Shown piece after piece: positions 8,053 to 13,339 of a DNA stretch of 13,797 nt. Position 1 is the stretch's first letter; every line of letters begins with the position of its first letter. The notes below the pieces were generated by a model. The model was not told the DNA's origin. It did not search any database and saw only the letters and a list, made by a program, of their open reading frames with translations. The stretch comes from Bacillota bacterium (GTDB taxonomy: Bacteria; Bacillota; Clostridia; Oscillospirales; Ruminococcaceae): assembly GCA_023413185.1 (NCBI GenBank), contig JAEZQD010000125.1:1-13797 (forward strand), written 5' to 3'. A program made the position numbers and the translations under genes.

Positions 8053-8081
8053 AACGGCAGCTCCGAACAGGGGCTGCCGTT
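8053..8081. other. Strong GC-rich hairpin in the DUF4183 intergenic space
   Basis: A perfect 9-bp stem AACGGCAGC / GCTGCCGTT has two further CC/GG pairs inside, capped by a short loop. On the plus strand TTTT ends the structure, as in an intrinsic terminator, but no plus-strand gene lies to its left. On the minus strand no T-run follows, and the hairpin would lie about 80 nt upstream of the large DUF4183 gene, in its leader or promoter region. Confidence 0.5.
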
Positions 8082-8097
8082 TTGATACAACCCTGGA

Positions 8098-8121
8098 AGA
8101 AAGCGAAGGGCTTCGCTTTCT
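8098..8121 (-). terminator. Probable intrinsic terminator after the 127-aa DUF4183 gene
   Basis: An 11-bp perfect stem AGAAAGCGAAG / CTTCGCTTTCT with a very tight centre lies about 50 nt after the stop of the upstream DUF4183 gene. The tail on the minus strand (TTTCTTCC) is only moderately T-rich, so termination may be partial. The plus strand reads a similar tail (TTTCTTTG). Confidence 0.5.
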
Positions 8122-8171
8122 TTGCAACCAGTACCGTACGTTTAAAATGAAAAACCAGTGTTACCGCTTTG

Positions 8172-8555
8172 CTAGGAAATCACTGGTGCGGTGGTAATCG
8201 GCGCAAAGTTTGTGACCGTTAACACAATCAGCTCGTTTTCGTCAATCGTAGTAGCGCCTGTAAACGTAATAACCACTTCGTCCGCCGACAGGGTGGCTAA
8301 TACGCCCGCCTCCTGCACAGCGCCGTTTATCATAAGTTGAGCATATCCATTATTGCTTGTCACGGTGGTAAGTCCGCCTACCGCTACAGGGTCACCGTCA
8401 TCGTCAGTCCAATCTTCATCGTCAATGGTAAACGATGTGCCGGATAACCCGCCGCTTGGTACGATATGAAAGAAATTCTTTACCGTGGGGTAGGCGGTGG
8501 TGGTTGGCTGCGAAGCCGTCATCGCGATAGCGATTTTTAGCAAGGATAATGACAT
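8172..8555 (-). CDS. DUF4183 domain protein, probable spore-surface protein
   Basis: A 127-aa protein that fits a single complete DUF4183 unit. It has an N-terminal SLLKIAIAMTASQPTTT stretch, FTIDDEDWTDDDG at about residues 42-54 (the family's 'TIDA..F.DD.G' pattern), LMINGAVQEAG at about 73-83 (the 'VYINGVLQ' strand) and a Thr-rich end TVTNFAPITT. Family members are short, strand-rich and linked to spore or exosporium surfaces in Firmicutes. No signal peptide or membrane segment is visible. The ribosome binding site is weak (AAGTGAG region), but the N-terminus matches the family start. Upstream, CATACTA boxes suggest a sporulation sigma factor. The larger two-unit DUF4183 protein is next on the same strand. 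Confidence 0.75.
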   Translation of the reverse strand: MSLSLLKIAIAMTASQPTTTAYPTVKNFFHIVPSGGLSGTSFTIDDEDWTDDDGDPVAVGGLTTVTSNNGYAQLMINGAVQEAGVLATLSADEVVITFTGATTIDENELIVLTVTNFAPITTAPVIS

Positions 8556-8590
8556 GTTCGCATCTCACTTTCTTTTTTCAAAGTGCCGGA

Positions 8591-8598
8591 GTAGTATG
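8591..8598 (-). promoter_or_regulatory. Possible sporulation-sigma -10 box for the DUF4183 gene
   Basis: The minus strand reads CATACTAC here, and CATACTAT at 8636-8643. Both resemble the CATA-starting -10 elements of sigma-E and sigma-K promoters. Neither has a convincing -35 element, so this is a weak call. The nearer copy would give a leader of roughly 30 nt. Confidence 0.3.
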
Positions 8599-8808
8599 TT
8601 GTCCGTGCTATGGAATCCGGCTTTTCGTCACTACCATAGTATGAAAAAGCCAAGGTGTAAGTGCGTAAATTCAACCTGTTTCGACATTCGCCTGCCGGTT
8701 TGCAGGTGGAATTCCCAAAGATTCTTTGCTACAATAAGAGAGATTTCGCAACGGCTCGCATATTTGTTTGTGATGTAATAACAGCCGTGTGCTTGGCAAG
8801 CAAAGTCA

Positions 8809-8822
8809 AGAAACGAGTTTCT
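8809..8822. promoter_or_regulatory. Palindrome upstream of the AraC/GyrI-type regulator gene
   Basis: AGAAAC-GA-GTTTCT is a perfect 6-bp dyad with a 2-nt centre. It lies just upstream of a -10-like TATACT (8831-8836), which has no clear -35. The dyad may be an operator for autoregulation; this is inferred from position only. Confidence 0.35.
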
Positions 8823-8861
8823 ACCTGCTGTATACTCATAGAAGGAGAGGGGGGCAGACAC

Positions 8862-9767
8862 GTGCATGATCTCGAAGCCGCAAAGGCGGTGCATCGGATG
8901 CAGGAATACATTGCGGGGCATATGAACGACCGAATAACACTCAGGCAACTGGGCACAGCGGCGGGGTACTCACCCTGGCATGCCGCAAAGCTGTTTAAGG
9001 ATGCAACACAGCTTGCGCCGTTTGAGTACATTCGCAGCCTGCGCTTGACGGGGGCAGCCTTGATGCTTCGGGACGGGAAGGGTAAGGTGCTTGATGTGGC
9101 GCTGGATTTTGTTTTTGACTCGCACGAGGGATTTACCCGAGCGTTTACTAAGGCGTTTGGCATCTCCCCCAAGCGGTACAGCAAGGATACGCCGCCCATT
9201 AAGCTGTTTTTACCGCAAAGTGCGCTGAACCTCTACCAAATTTACAACAAAGGAGCTGTTGGTGTGAGCGAGAATCGGGGTACAAAATCCATCTTTGTTC
9301 AGGTGGTGGAACGTCCTGCGCGTAAGGTGCTTTTAAAACGCGGCAACCAGGCAGGCGAGTATTTTGCCTACTGCGAGGAGGTGGGCTGCGACGTTTGGTC
9401 TGTGCTATCCAGTGTAAAAGAGGCGCTGTACGAGCCGATTGGCATGTGGCTGCCCGACCATCTGATTACCAAGGGAACCTCTCGATATGTTCAGGGGGTT
9501 GAGGTAGGGCTTGATTACAGCAATATCGTCCCAGACGGGTATGAACTGGTGGAACTGCCGCCCTGTACCATGATGGTTTTTCAGGGCGAGCCGTATAAGG
9601 ACTCGGCATTTATGGAGGCAGTCGGCGAGGTGGAGAAGCACATCGACCGCTTTGACCCGACGCTGTATGGCTACAAATGGGCACCCGAGCACGCGCCGCG
9701 TTTTCAACTGGCGCCTATGGGGTACCGCGGTTATATTGAGGCAAGACCGGTTGCTCCCACTCAATGA
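8862..9767 (+). CDS. AraC-family transcriptional regulator with GyrI-like ligand-binding domain (Rob-like)
   Basis: A 301-aa regulator starting at GTG (8862), preceded by the purine-rich AAGGAGAGGGGGG (8842-8854). The frame is open to 8661, but the protein from 8862 has the usual family N-terminus. The AraC double helix-turn-helix is N-terminal (about residues 8-107), with ITLRQLGTAAGYSPWHAAKLFK and the second-helix region DVALDFVFDSHEGFTRAFTKAFGISPKRY. A linker leads to a GyrI-like domain (about 143-295) with FVQVVERPARKV at its start and GYRGYIEA at its end. GyrI-like domains bind hydrophobic or cationic small molecules, so this is probably a drug- or metabolite-responsive activator. Its target may be itself or the divergent genes; no efflux pump is in the window. 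It converges on the deacetylase gene. Confidence 0.88.
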   Translation: MHDLEAAKAVHRMQEYIAGHMNDRITLRQLGTAAGYSPWHAAKLFKDATQLAPFEYIRSLRLTGAALMLRDGKGKVLDVALDFVFDSHEGFTRAFTKAFGISPKRYSKDTPPIKLFLPQSALNLYQIYNKGAVGVSENRGTKSIFVQVVERPARKVLLKRGNQAGEYFAYCEEVGCDVWSVLSSVKEALYEPIGMWLPDHLITKGTSRYVQGVEVGLDYSNIVPDGYELVELPPCTMMVFQGEPYKDSAFMEAVGEVEKHIDRFDPTLYGYKWAPEHAPRFQLAPMGYRGYIEARPVAPTQ

Positions 9768-9796
9768 CGCAGCGTAAAAGAGACTGAAACAACAAA

Positions 9797-9827
9797 TGGG
9801 TCTGCACCATACTCGGGTGCAGACCCA
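9797..9827. terminator. Bidirectional intrinsic terminator between convergent genes
   Basis: A perfect 12-bp stem TGGGTCTGCACC / GGTGCAGACCCA with a 7-nt loop lies between two convergent stop codons (9767 and 9831). CTTTTAT follows on the plus strand, and TTTGTTGTTT on the minus strand. It can serve both the AraC-type regulator and the deacetylase gene. Confidence 0.85.
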
Positions 9828-9830
9828 CTT

Positions 9831-10718
9831 TTATACCGATTTCTTCTTGATTGTTTTTTCGGCTTCCTTGAGCGTCTTTTGTATTGTCGTGCCGTGACAT
9901 CGGCAGATCCGTTTGAGACCAAACAGCACCTGAGGGTCCTTTGTGATAACGTTTATTCCGTAGTTGCAGGATAGTGTTGCGCGAAAGCCGAGTTTCTTAA
10001 GGATATCGTCGGTTTTATCGCTTGCCTTTCCGTAGGGGTACGCAAATGCATTAGGCAGCTGCCCCGTTTGGGTTAGCAGCAGTTCCTGCAGCTTAATCAC
10101 ATCCTCGGCTAGCAGCAGTTGATAATCATCCAGTGATTCGTTTGGGTCCTGCATGCAACCCGTTCTTCCTTTACCCATGCTGTGCAGATTGTAGGTGTGG
10201 TTTTGCACCTCTACACAGCCCGATTCGGTCATCTCCCTGAGCTGCTCCCATGTGACGTGCGCATAGTCTATGCTTTTGCTTGGATGCTTGGAGAACTCCT
10301 CGGTGTCCTTGCCGATGATTGACAAGACCATGCACATCCCGTACTGCTTTATAAGCGGATACGCGAACAGATAGGTGTTTAGGTAGCCATCGTCAAACGA
10401 TAGGATAATCGGGTTTTCGGGTAGCGGCACATTGTGGTACACATAATCAATTAGCTGGGTGACGGTAATGGCGTTGTAGCCATTTTGTTGCAGGTATTGC
10501 AGGTCCGACTCAAACTCGTATAAACTGATCGCATCCTTGCCGTGCTTGCTGTACTTTACCTCGTGGTACATGATAACAGGCAGGTAAACCGGCTCGTTCT
10601 CCGCCTTATCCGCCGCTACGGCTTCGGGTGCGTATACCAAAACCATGACCAAAGCAAGAACAACCACAAGGGTAACAGCGACAGCAAAAAGCGTTGTTTT
10701 GTGAATCGATATATACAC
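9831..10718 (-). CDS. Membrane-anchored polysaccharide deacetylase (NodB family, CE4)
   Basis: A 295-aa protein with an N-terminal hydrophobic segment (about residues 9-29) followed by APEAVAA, either an uncleaved anchor or a signal peptide. The NodB domain (about 45-275) shows motif 1 as LSFDDGY (catalytic Asp 109 and metal-binding Asp 110), motif 2 as NHTYNLHS (metal-binding His 174 and 179) and motif 3 as FAYPYG (225-230). It would remove acetyl groups from an extracellular polymer such as peptidoglycan or another N- or O-acetylated polysaccharide; which one is not evident. The start is GTG with a GGGGGT ribosome binding site about 5 nt upstream. A TATAAT box lies at 10767-10772. It seems to be a single-gene unit ending at the shared terminator. 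Confidence 0.88.
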   Translation of the reverse strand: MYISIHKTTLFAVAVTLVVVLALVMVLVYAPEAVAADKAENEPVYLPVIMYHEVKYSKHGKDAISLYEFESDLQYLQQNGYNAITVTQLIDYVYHNVPLPENPIILSFDDGYLNTYLFAYPLIKQYGMCMVLSIIGKDTEEFSKHPSKSIDYAHVTWEQLREMTESGCVEVQNHTYNLHSMGKGRTGCMQDPNESLDDYQLLLAEDVIKLQELLLTQTGQLPNAFAYPYGKASDKTDDILKKLGFRATLSCNYGINVITKDPQVLFGLKRICRCHGTTIQKTLKEAEKTIKKKSV

Positions 10719-10766
10719 GCTGTACCCCCATACCGCAAGCGGTTATTAATAGGTTTATCGCTATCA

Positions 10767-10772
10767 ATTATA
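10767..10772 (-). promoter_or_regulatory. Possible -10 box for the deacetylase gene
   Basis: TATAAT on the minus strand, 48 nt upstream of the GTG start. No good -35 hexamer lies at 16-18 nt. The palindrome ACCGC-AA-GCGGT at 10732-10743 lies between it and the start codon. Confidence 0.4.
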
Positions 10773-10816
10773 TTCCGTTTTTTAGCTCCTATTCCCCCGC
10801 ATTTTGGCGACATAAA

Positions 10817-10842
10817 AAACGCCCTGAACAAGCAGAGCGTTT
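10817..10842 (-). terminator. Intrinsic terminator of the 142-aa helical protein gene
   Basis: On the minus strand AAACGC pairs with GCGTTT, with an inner CTG / CAG helix. The stem runs into TTTTTT (complement of 10814-10819). It starts 14 nt after the TAG stop at 10856 and separates this gene from the deacetylase gene on the same strand. Confidence 0.75.
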
Positions 10843-10855
10843 ATTGCTTACAGCA

Positions 10856-11284
10856 CTATAGAAATTCTTTAAGCTGTTGAATGTTATTCTCCTCAAATCG
10901 CAGCAGTCGTTCCATGAGCTGCGTAATATCCTTGTCGGCATGATGATACTTTTTTAGGTTTTTCACCGCGTTAATCACGCCCATATTGCTGCCCACCATG
11001 AGCATCTCGGAGATATGGGTGGCGGATTTATCGGTGAGCGTCTGCATGTTTATCATCAGGTAGGTCTTTATCTTATCAAGCGAGCTGATTCCCTTTTCGT
11101 CACAATCGTTTTCATGCAGCTTTGCCTTTGCGGCGTGCAGAATCTCCTTGTATTCCTTAAGCTGAGATTCCAGATGCCGTTGGAACTCATCGTCTTCGAC
11201 AATACCGATAATCTGGTCGATGGTGTCTACTCCCATTTGAGAGTTTTGATAGATAAAATTAAGCAGTTCTGAATTTCCGTTCAT
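10856..11284 (-). CDS. Small all-helical cytoplasmic protein of unknown function
   Basis: A 142-aa protein with the start at ATG 11284, where GAAGGAG lies about 9 nt upstream; the frame is open to 11341 without a comparable site. It lacks signal peptide and membrane segments and is rich in Glu, Lys, Leu and Ile with helical periodicity, suggesting four or five amphipathic helices. Recognisable segments are NFIYQNSQMGVDTIDQII at the start, SATHISEMLMVGSNMGV at about residues 87-103 and an acidic/basic last helix LMERLLRFEENNIQQL. I have the impression of a conserved Clostridia hypothetical with a ferritin-like or DUF2383-like bundle shape, but no definite family can be named and no di-iron motif is clear. 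It stands alone between a TATAAT box and a terminator. Confidence 0.75.
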   Translation of the reverse strand: MNGNSELLNFIYQNSQMGVDTIDQIIGIVEDDEFQRHLESQLKEYKEILHAAKAKLHENDCDEKGISSLDKIKTYLMINMQTLTDKSATHISEMLMVGSNMGVINAVKNLKKYHHADKDITQLMERLLRFEENNIQQLKEFL

Positions 11285-11306
11285 GTTCTCACGCTCCTTC
11301 GGGATT

Positions 11307-11312
11307 ATTATA
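11307..11312 (-). promoter_or_regulatory. -10 box for the 142-aa helical protein gene
   Basis: TATAAT on the minus strand, 22 nt before the ATG, so transcription would start near 11300 and the leader would be little more than the ribosome binding site. No strong -35 element is visible. Confidence 0.45.
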
Positions 11313-11406
11313 TCCGCAAAGGACAAGGTTAACCGCAGCAAATATGCGCTTGCAAGAAGGGGAACCGGCGTTGTTTATGCTACAGCTTAATTTTGTACCG
11401 CTGATA

Positions 11407-11415
11407 TGATATAAT
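11407..11415 (+). promoter_or_regulatory. Extended -10 promoter for the 56-aa / DUF1801 / GrpB operon
   Basis: TGATATAAT, an extended -10 (TG at 11407-11408, TATAAT at 11410-11415), with only a weak TTAATT as a -35 17 nt upstream. Extended -10 promoters tolerate a poor -35. The predicted transcript starts near 11422, leaving a leader of about 80 nt. Confidence 0.6.
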
Positions 11416-11428
11416 GGTGTTACGATAC

Positions 11429-11469
11429 GCGACATATTGTGGCGGAGAGCAATCTCGCACAAAAGTCGC
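11429..11469 (+). other. Leader hairpin with GCAA (GNRA) loop
   Basis: GCGAC (11429-11433) pairs with GTCGC (11465-11469), TGTG (11438-11441) with CACA (11458-11461) and GAGA (11445-11448) with TCTC (11453-11456), closing on the tetraloop GCAA. It begins a few nt after the predicted transcription start and ends 34 nt before the first start codon. There is no T-run. Stability or regulation is a guess. Confidence 0.35.
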
Positions 11470-11503
11470 AGCTCAAGAACAACCCGAAAGCGAGGCACGA
11501 CAA

Positions 11504-11674
11504 ATGCCCTATTCTGCGGAAGAACTACATGAGGCGCACCGTGCGCTGCTTTCCACCCTTCACAAGTGCGAGAAGGTTGACGCCGCAAAGCTTGCAAAAC
11601 CACAGCAGACACTGCTGGCACGCAGAATTGCCGCATTGAAAATCGCGCTGGAACTTATAGAAAAGGAGCAGTAA
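11504..11674 (+). CDS. Small 56-aa protein, unknown function
   Basis: A 56-aa protein (ATG 11504, CGAGG 9 nt upstream) with a helical, charged sequence: MPYSAEELHEAH at the start, a single Cys in LHKCEK, and RIAALKIALELIEKEQ at the end. The frame is open from 11414, but the earlier part would overlap the -10 box and has no ribosome binding site. It ends 2 nt before the DUF1801 start and its last codons contain that gene's AAGGAG, so the two are co-transcribed and probably translationally linked. I recall similar short proteins next to DUF1801 genes in Clostridia but cannot name a family. No signal peptide or membrane segment is seen. Confidence 0.7.
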   Translation: MPYSAEELHEAHRALLSTLHKCEKVDAAKLAKPQQTLLARRIAALKIALELIEKEQ

Positions 11675-11676
11675 CA

Positions 11677-12015
11677 ATGCAGGTAGGAACCATTGACGAA
11701 TACATTGCGCAGTACGACGGTGAGGTAAAGGTAATACTGGATCAGACCCGTGCTACCATCCATGCCGCCGCGCCGGAGGCCGTAGAGAAGATCTCGTGGC
11801 AGATGCCTACCTTTTGGCAAACGGTTAACCTCATCCATTTTGCCGCAAACAAAAGCCATCTGGGCATCTATCCGGGCGGCGAGGCGATAGCCGTATTTTC
11901 CGAAAAACTCAAGGATTACAAAACTAGCAAGGGCGCCGTTCAGTTTCCGTATCATCAACCCATTCCCTATGAGCTGATTGCGGAGATTGTTAAGTGGAGG
12001 CTGGGACAGCTATGA
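11677..12015 (+). CDS. DUF1801 (YdhG-like) protein
   Basis: A 112-aa protein matching the DUF1801/YdhG fold over its whole length: EAVEKISWQMPTFW at about residues 35-48, LGIYPGGEAI at about 62-71, and the hallmark end YKTSKGAVQFPYHQPIPYELI, the 'Y.TSKG.IQFP...PIP..LI' pattern. The family is small, soluble and poorly understood; some relatives are described as frataxin-like iron chaperones, but iron binding is not evident here. The start has AAGGAG about 8 nt upstream, within the preceding gene. The stop overlaps the start of the GrpB-fusion gene as ATGA, so translation of the two is probably coupled. Confidence 0.88.
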   Translation: MQVGTIDEYIAQYDGEVKVILDQTRATIHAAAPEAVEKISWQMPTFWQTVNLIHFAANKSHLGIYPGGEAIAVFSEKLKDYKTSKGAVQFPYHQPIPYELIAEIVKWRLGQL

Positions 12016-12878
12016 GCCTTGGGCTGGAACAAGGTATGGTTCGTTTGCTTGCTCATAATTGCGAATGGGACGCGGCTGCCAAAGAAGCAATAGCACAGTT
12101 GAAGCTGGTTATAGGCAATGTCGCTGTTGATATACAACACGTCGGCAGCACGTCGATTCAAGCAATCGCCGCTAAGCCGATTATTGACATCGCCGTTGCC
12201 GTTTGCGATTTTGAGGATGTACTGGAGCGTACTGCACGAATGGAGCGCGCAGGTTTTTTGTTTCGCAAACAAGAGCATGGGGCGCAGCTGCTTTTTGCTT
12301 GCGGTGACTATACCATACCGAACGGGATAGTAACGCACTTTATCCATGTCGTAAAGCACAAAAGTGCACAATGGAATAACTATCTGCGTTTTCGTGACTA
12401 TCTAAACGCACGACCCACCGTCGCAAAGGAGTATGAAGCGTTAAAGATCCGTCTTGCCGCGCAATATCCGATAGACCCCGGTCGTGAAAACTACCTTGCA
12501 GGAAAACACAATTTTATTCAGCACACATTGAGAAAGGCGCAGGTTTGGGCGTTTCTTGGCAAGACTGTAACCATCACAATCGACCGCCCGATTGGCAGCG
12601 CACACCCAAAGCATCCGAATATCCTTTATCCCATTAACTACGGCTATATCGCCGGCGAGCTTGCACCCGATAACGAGGAACTGGATGTGTACGTCCTGGG
12701 TGTGGATAAGCCCCTTGAACAGGTTCGCGGGCAGATTATAGCAATAGTGCACCGCAATAACGATGTTGAGGACAAGCTGGTTGCTGCTGCGCACGGCGCC
12801 TGTTTTACCGCAGATGAAATCGCAGCTTCTGTACGGTTTCAAGAGCAGTTTTACGACAGTGACATTGAGTTAATGTGA
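12012..12878 (+). CDS. GrpB (UPF0157) nucleotidyltransferase-fold protein fused to an inorganic-pyrophosphatase-like domain
   Basis: A 288-aa two-domain protein. Residues about 5-172 form a GrpB/UPF0157 domain with HVGSTS (43-48), AKPIIDI (54-60), THFIHVV (108-114) and FRDYLNARP (127-135), all typical of the family, whose exact role is unknown. Residues about 183-288 resemble a short family I pyrophosphatase: VTITIDRPIGSAHPKH, YPINYGYI (206-213), and the metal-site region DNEELD (220-225) where active enzymes have D-x-D-P-x-D. Two Asp remain but the middle Asp is Glu and the Pro is Glu, so activity is uncertain. The ATG at 12012 overlaps the previous stop as ATGA, with GGAGG at 11996-12000; an earlier in-frame GTG at 11994 is less likely. 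Pyrophosphate hydrolysis could pull a nucleotidyl transfer forward, but that is speculation. Confidence 0.85.
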   Translation: MSLGLEQGMVRLLAHNCEWDAAAKEAIAQLKLVIGNVAVDIQHVGSTSIQAIAAKPIIDIAVAVCDFEDVLERTARMERAGFLFRKQEHGAQLLFACGDYTIPNGIVTHFIHVVKHKSAQWNNYLRFRDYLNARPTVAKEYEALKIRLAAQYPIDPGRENYLAGKHNFIQHTLRKAQVWAFLGKTVTITIDRPIGSAHPKHPNILYPINYGYIAGELAPDNEELDVYVLGVDKPLEQVRGQIIAIVHRNNDVEDKLVAAAHGACFTADEIAASVRFQEQFYDSDIELM

Positions 12879-12883
12879 CAGCC

Positions 12884-12911
12884 TTGCTAACGATAAGGTT
12901 GCGCTTATAAT
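12884..12911 (+). promoter_or_regulatory. Sigma-A promoter of the DUF1294 gene
   Basis: A -35 box TTGCTA (12884-12889) and a perfect -10 box TATAAT (12906-12911) are separated by 16 nt, in the 55-nt gap after the GrpB-fusion gene. Transcription would start near 12918, leaving a leader that is nearly all ribosome binding site. Confidence 0.65.
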
Positions 12912-12933
12912 CTGCAGCACAAGGAGAAATAAC

Positions 12934-13209
12934 GTGAACTATGTATGGATTTACCTTGCTGTTATCAGCCTGATTTCCTTTATTCTTACCCTGCACGATA
13001 AGCGCGCGGCAAAAAGGCGCGCTTGGCGCGTAAAGGAACAAACCCTGCTGTTTGTTGCTGCCCTCGGCGGCTCGGTCGCCATGCTGCTGACAATGCTCGC
13101 CACTCGGCACAAGACAAAGCATGCCAAATTCATGGCGGGTCTTCCGGTAATGATACTGCTTCAGGTTGCCGCCGTGGTCGCGGTTACGTGGTGGATGACA
13201 CAGGCTTGA
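12934..13209 (+). CDS. DUF1294 small membrane protein
   Basis: A 91-aa protein with GTG start and AAGGAG 7 nt upstream (12921-12926). Hydrophobic segments lie at about residues 3-20, 37-56 and 68-87. Between them are the family hallmarks DKRAAKRRAWRVKE (22-35), ALGGSVAML (43-51) and the RHKTKH block (58-63) with a following Phe. DUF1294 proteins are short integral membrane proteins of unknown role. It probably has its own promoter just upstream and may also be read through from the preceding operon. Nothing suggests a functional partner in the window. Confidence 0.85.
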   Translation: MNYVWIYLAVISLISFILTLHDKRAAKRRAWRVKEQTLLFVAALGGSVAMLLTMLATRHKTKHAKFMAGLPVMILLQVAAVVAVTWWMTQA

Positions 13210-13252
13210 CAGATGCCAGCGACTACCCTGCTGTTTATACCCCAGACCCAAT

Positions 13253-13302
13253 CGGGCTGTGAACGGTTTGCATGCTAGGTTAACTAAACGCCCGCCTTTT
13301 TT
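13253..13302 (+). terminator. Possible weak terminator after the DUF1294 gene
   Basis: CGGGC pairs with GCCCG, with an inner GTTT / AAAC helix and a bulge, followed by CC and TTTTTT (13297-13302). The stem is interrupted and its loop is long, so the call rests mostly on the T-run and position. Confidence 0.35.
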
Positions 13303-13339
13303 GAAGCAAGAATACCATACGATATCATGCAGATTATGT

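Larger units (their letters stand above)
8556..8861. other. Divergent intergenic region (DUF4183 gene / AraC-type regulator)
   Basis: This 306-nt stretch should carry both divergent promoters. It holds two CATACTA boxes read on the minus strand (8591-8598, 8636-8643), and a 7-bp inverted repeat GGCTTTT / AAAAGCC (8619-8625, 8645-8651). Nearer the regulator are GCTTGGCAAGC (8791-8801), AGAAAC-GA-GTTTCT (8809-8822) and a TATACT hexamer (8831-8836). The plus-strand frame is open from 8661, but the part before 8862 does not resemble protein. Confidence 0.5.

Noticed and set aside
8661..8861. In-frame N-terminal extension of the AraC/GyrI-type regulator
   Set aside because: The 67 extra codons do not resemble regulator sequence, include the likely promoter region, and the GTG at 8862 has a purine-rich ribosome binding site and gives the usual family length.
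8631..8948. Open minus-strand frame of 105 codons across the divergent region
   Set aside because: Overlaps the start of the regulator gene and the DUF4183 upstream region, with no family resemblance and no ribosome binding site.
10732..10743. ACCGC-AA-GCGGT palindrome as an operator for the deacetylase gene
   Set aside because: Only 5 bp per arm and downstream of a weakly supported promoter; kept only as a note.
12441..12842. Open minus-strand frame of 133 codons
   Set aside because: Antisense to the GrpB-fusion gene, with no start signal or family resemblance.
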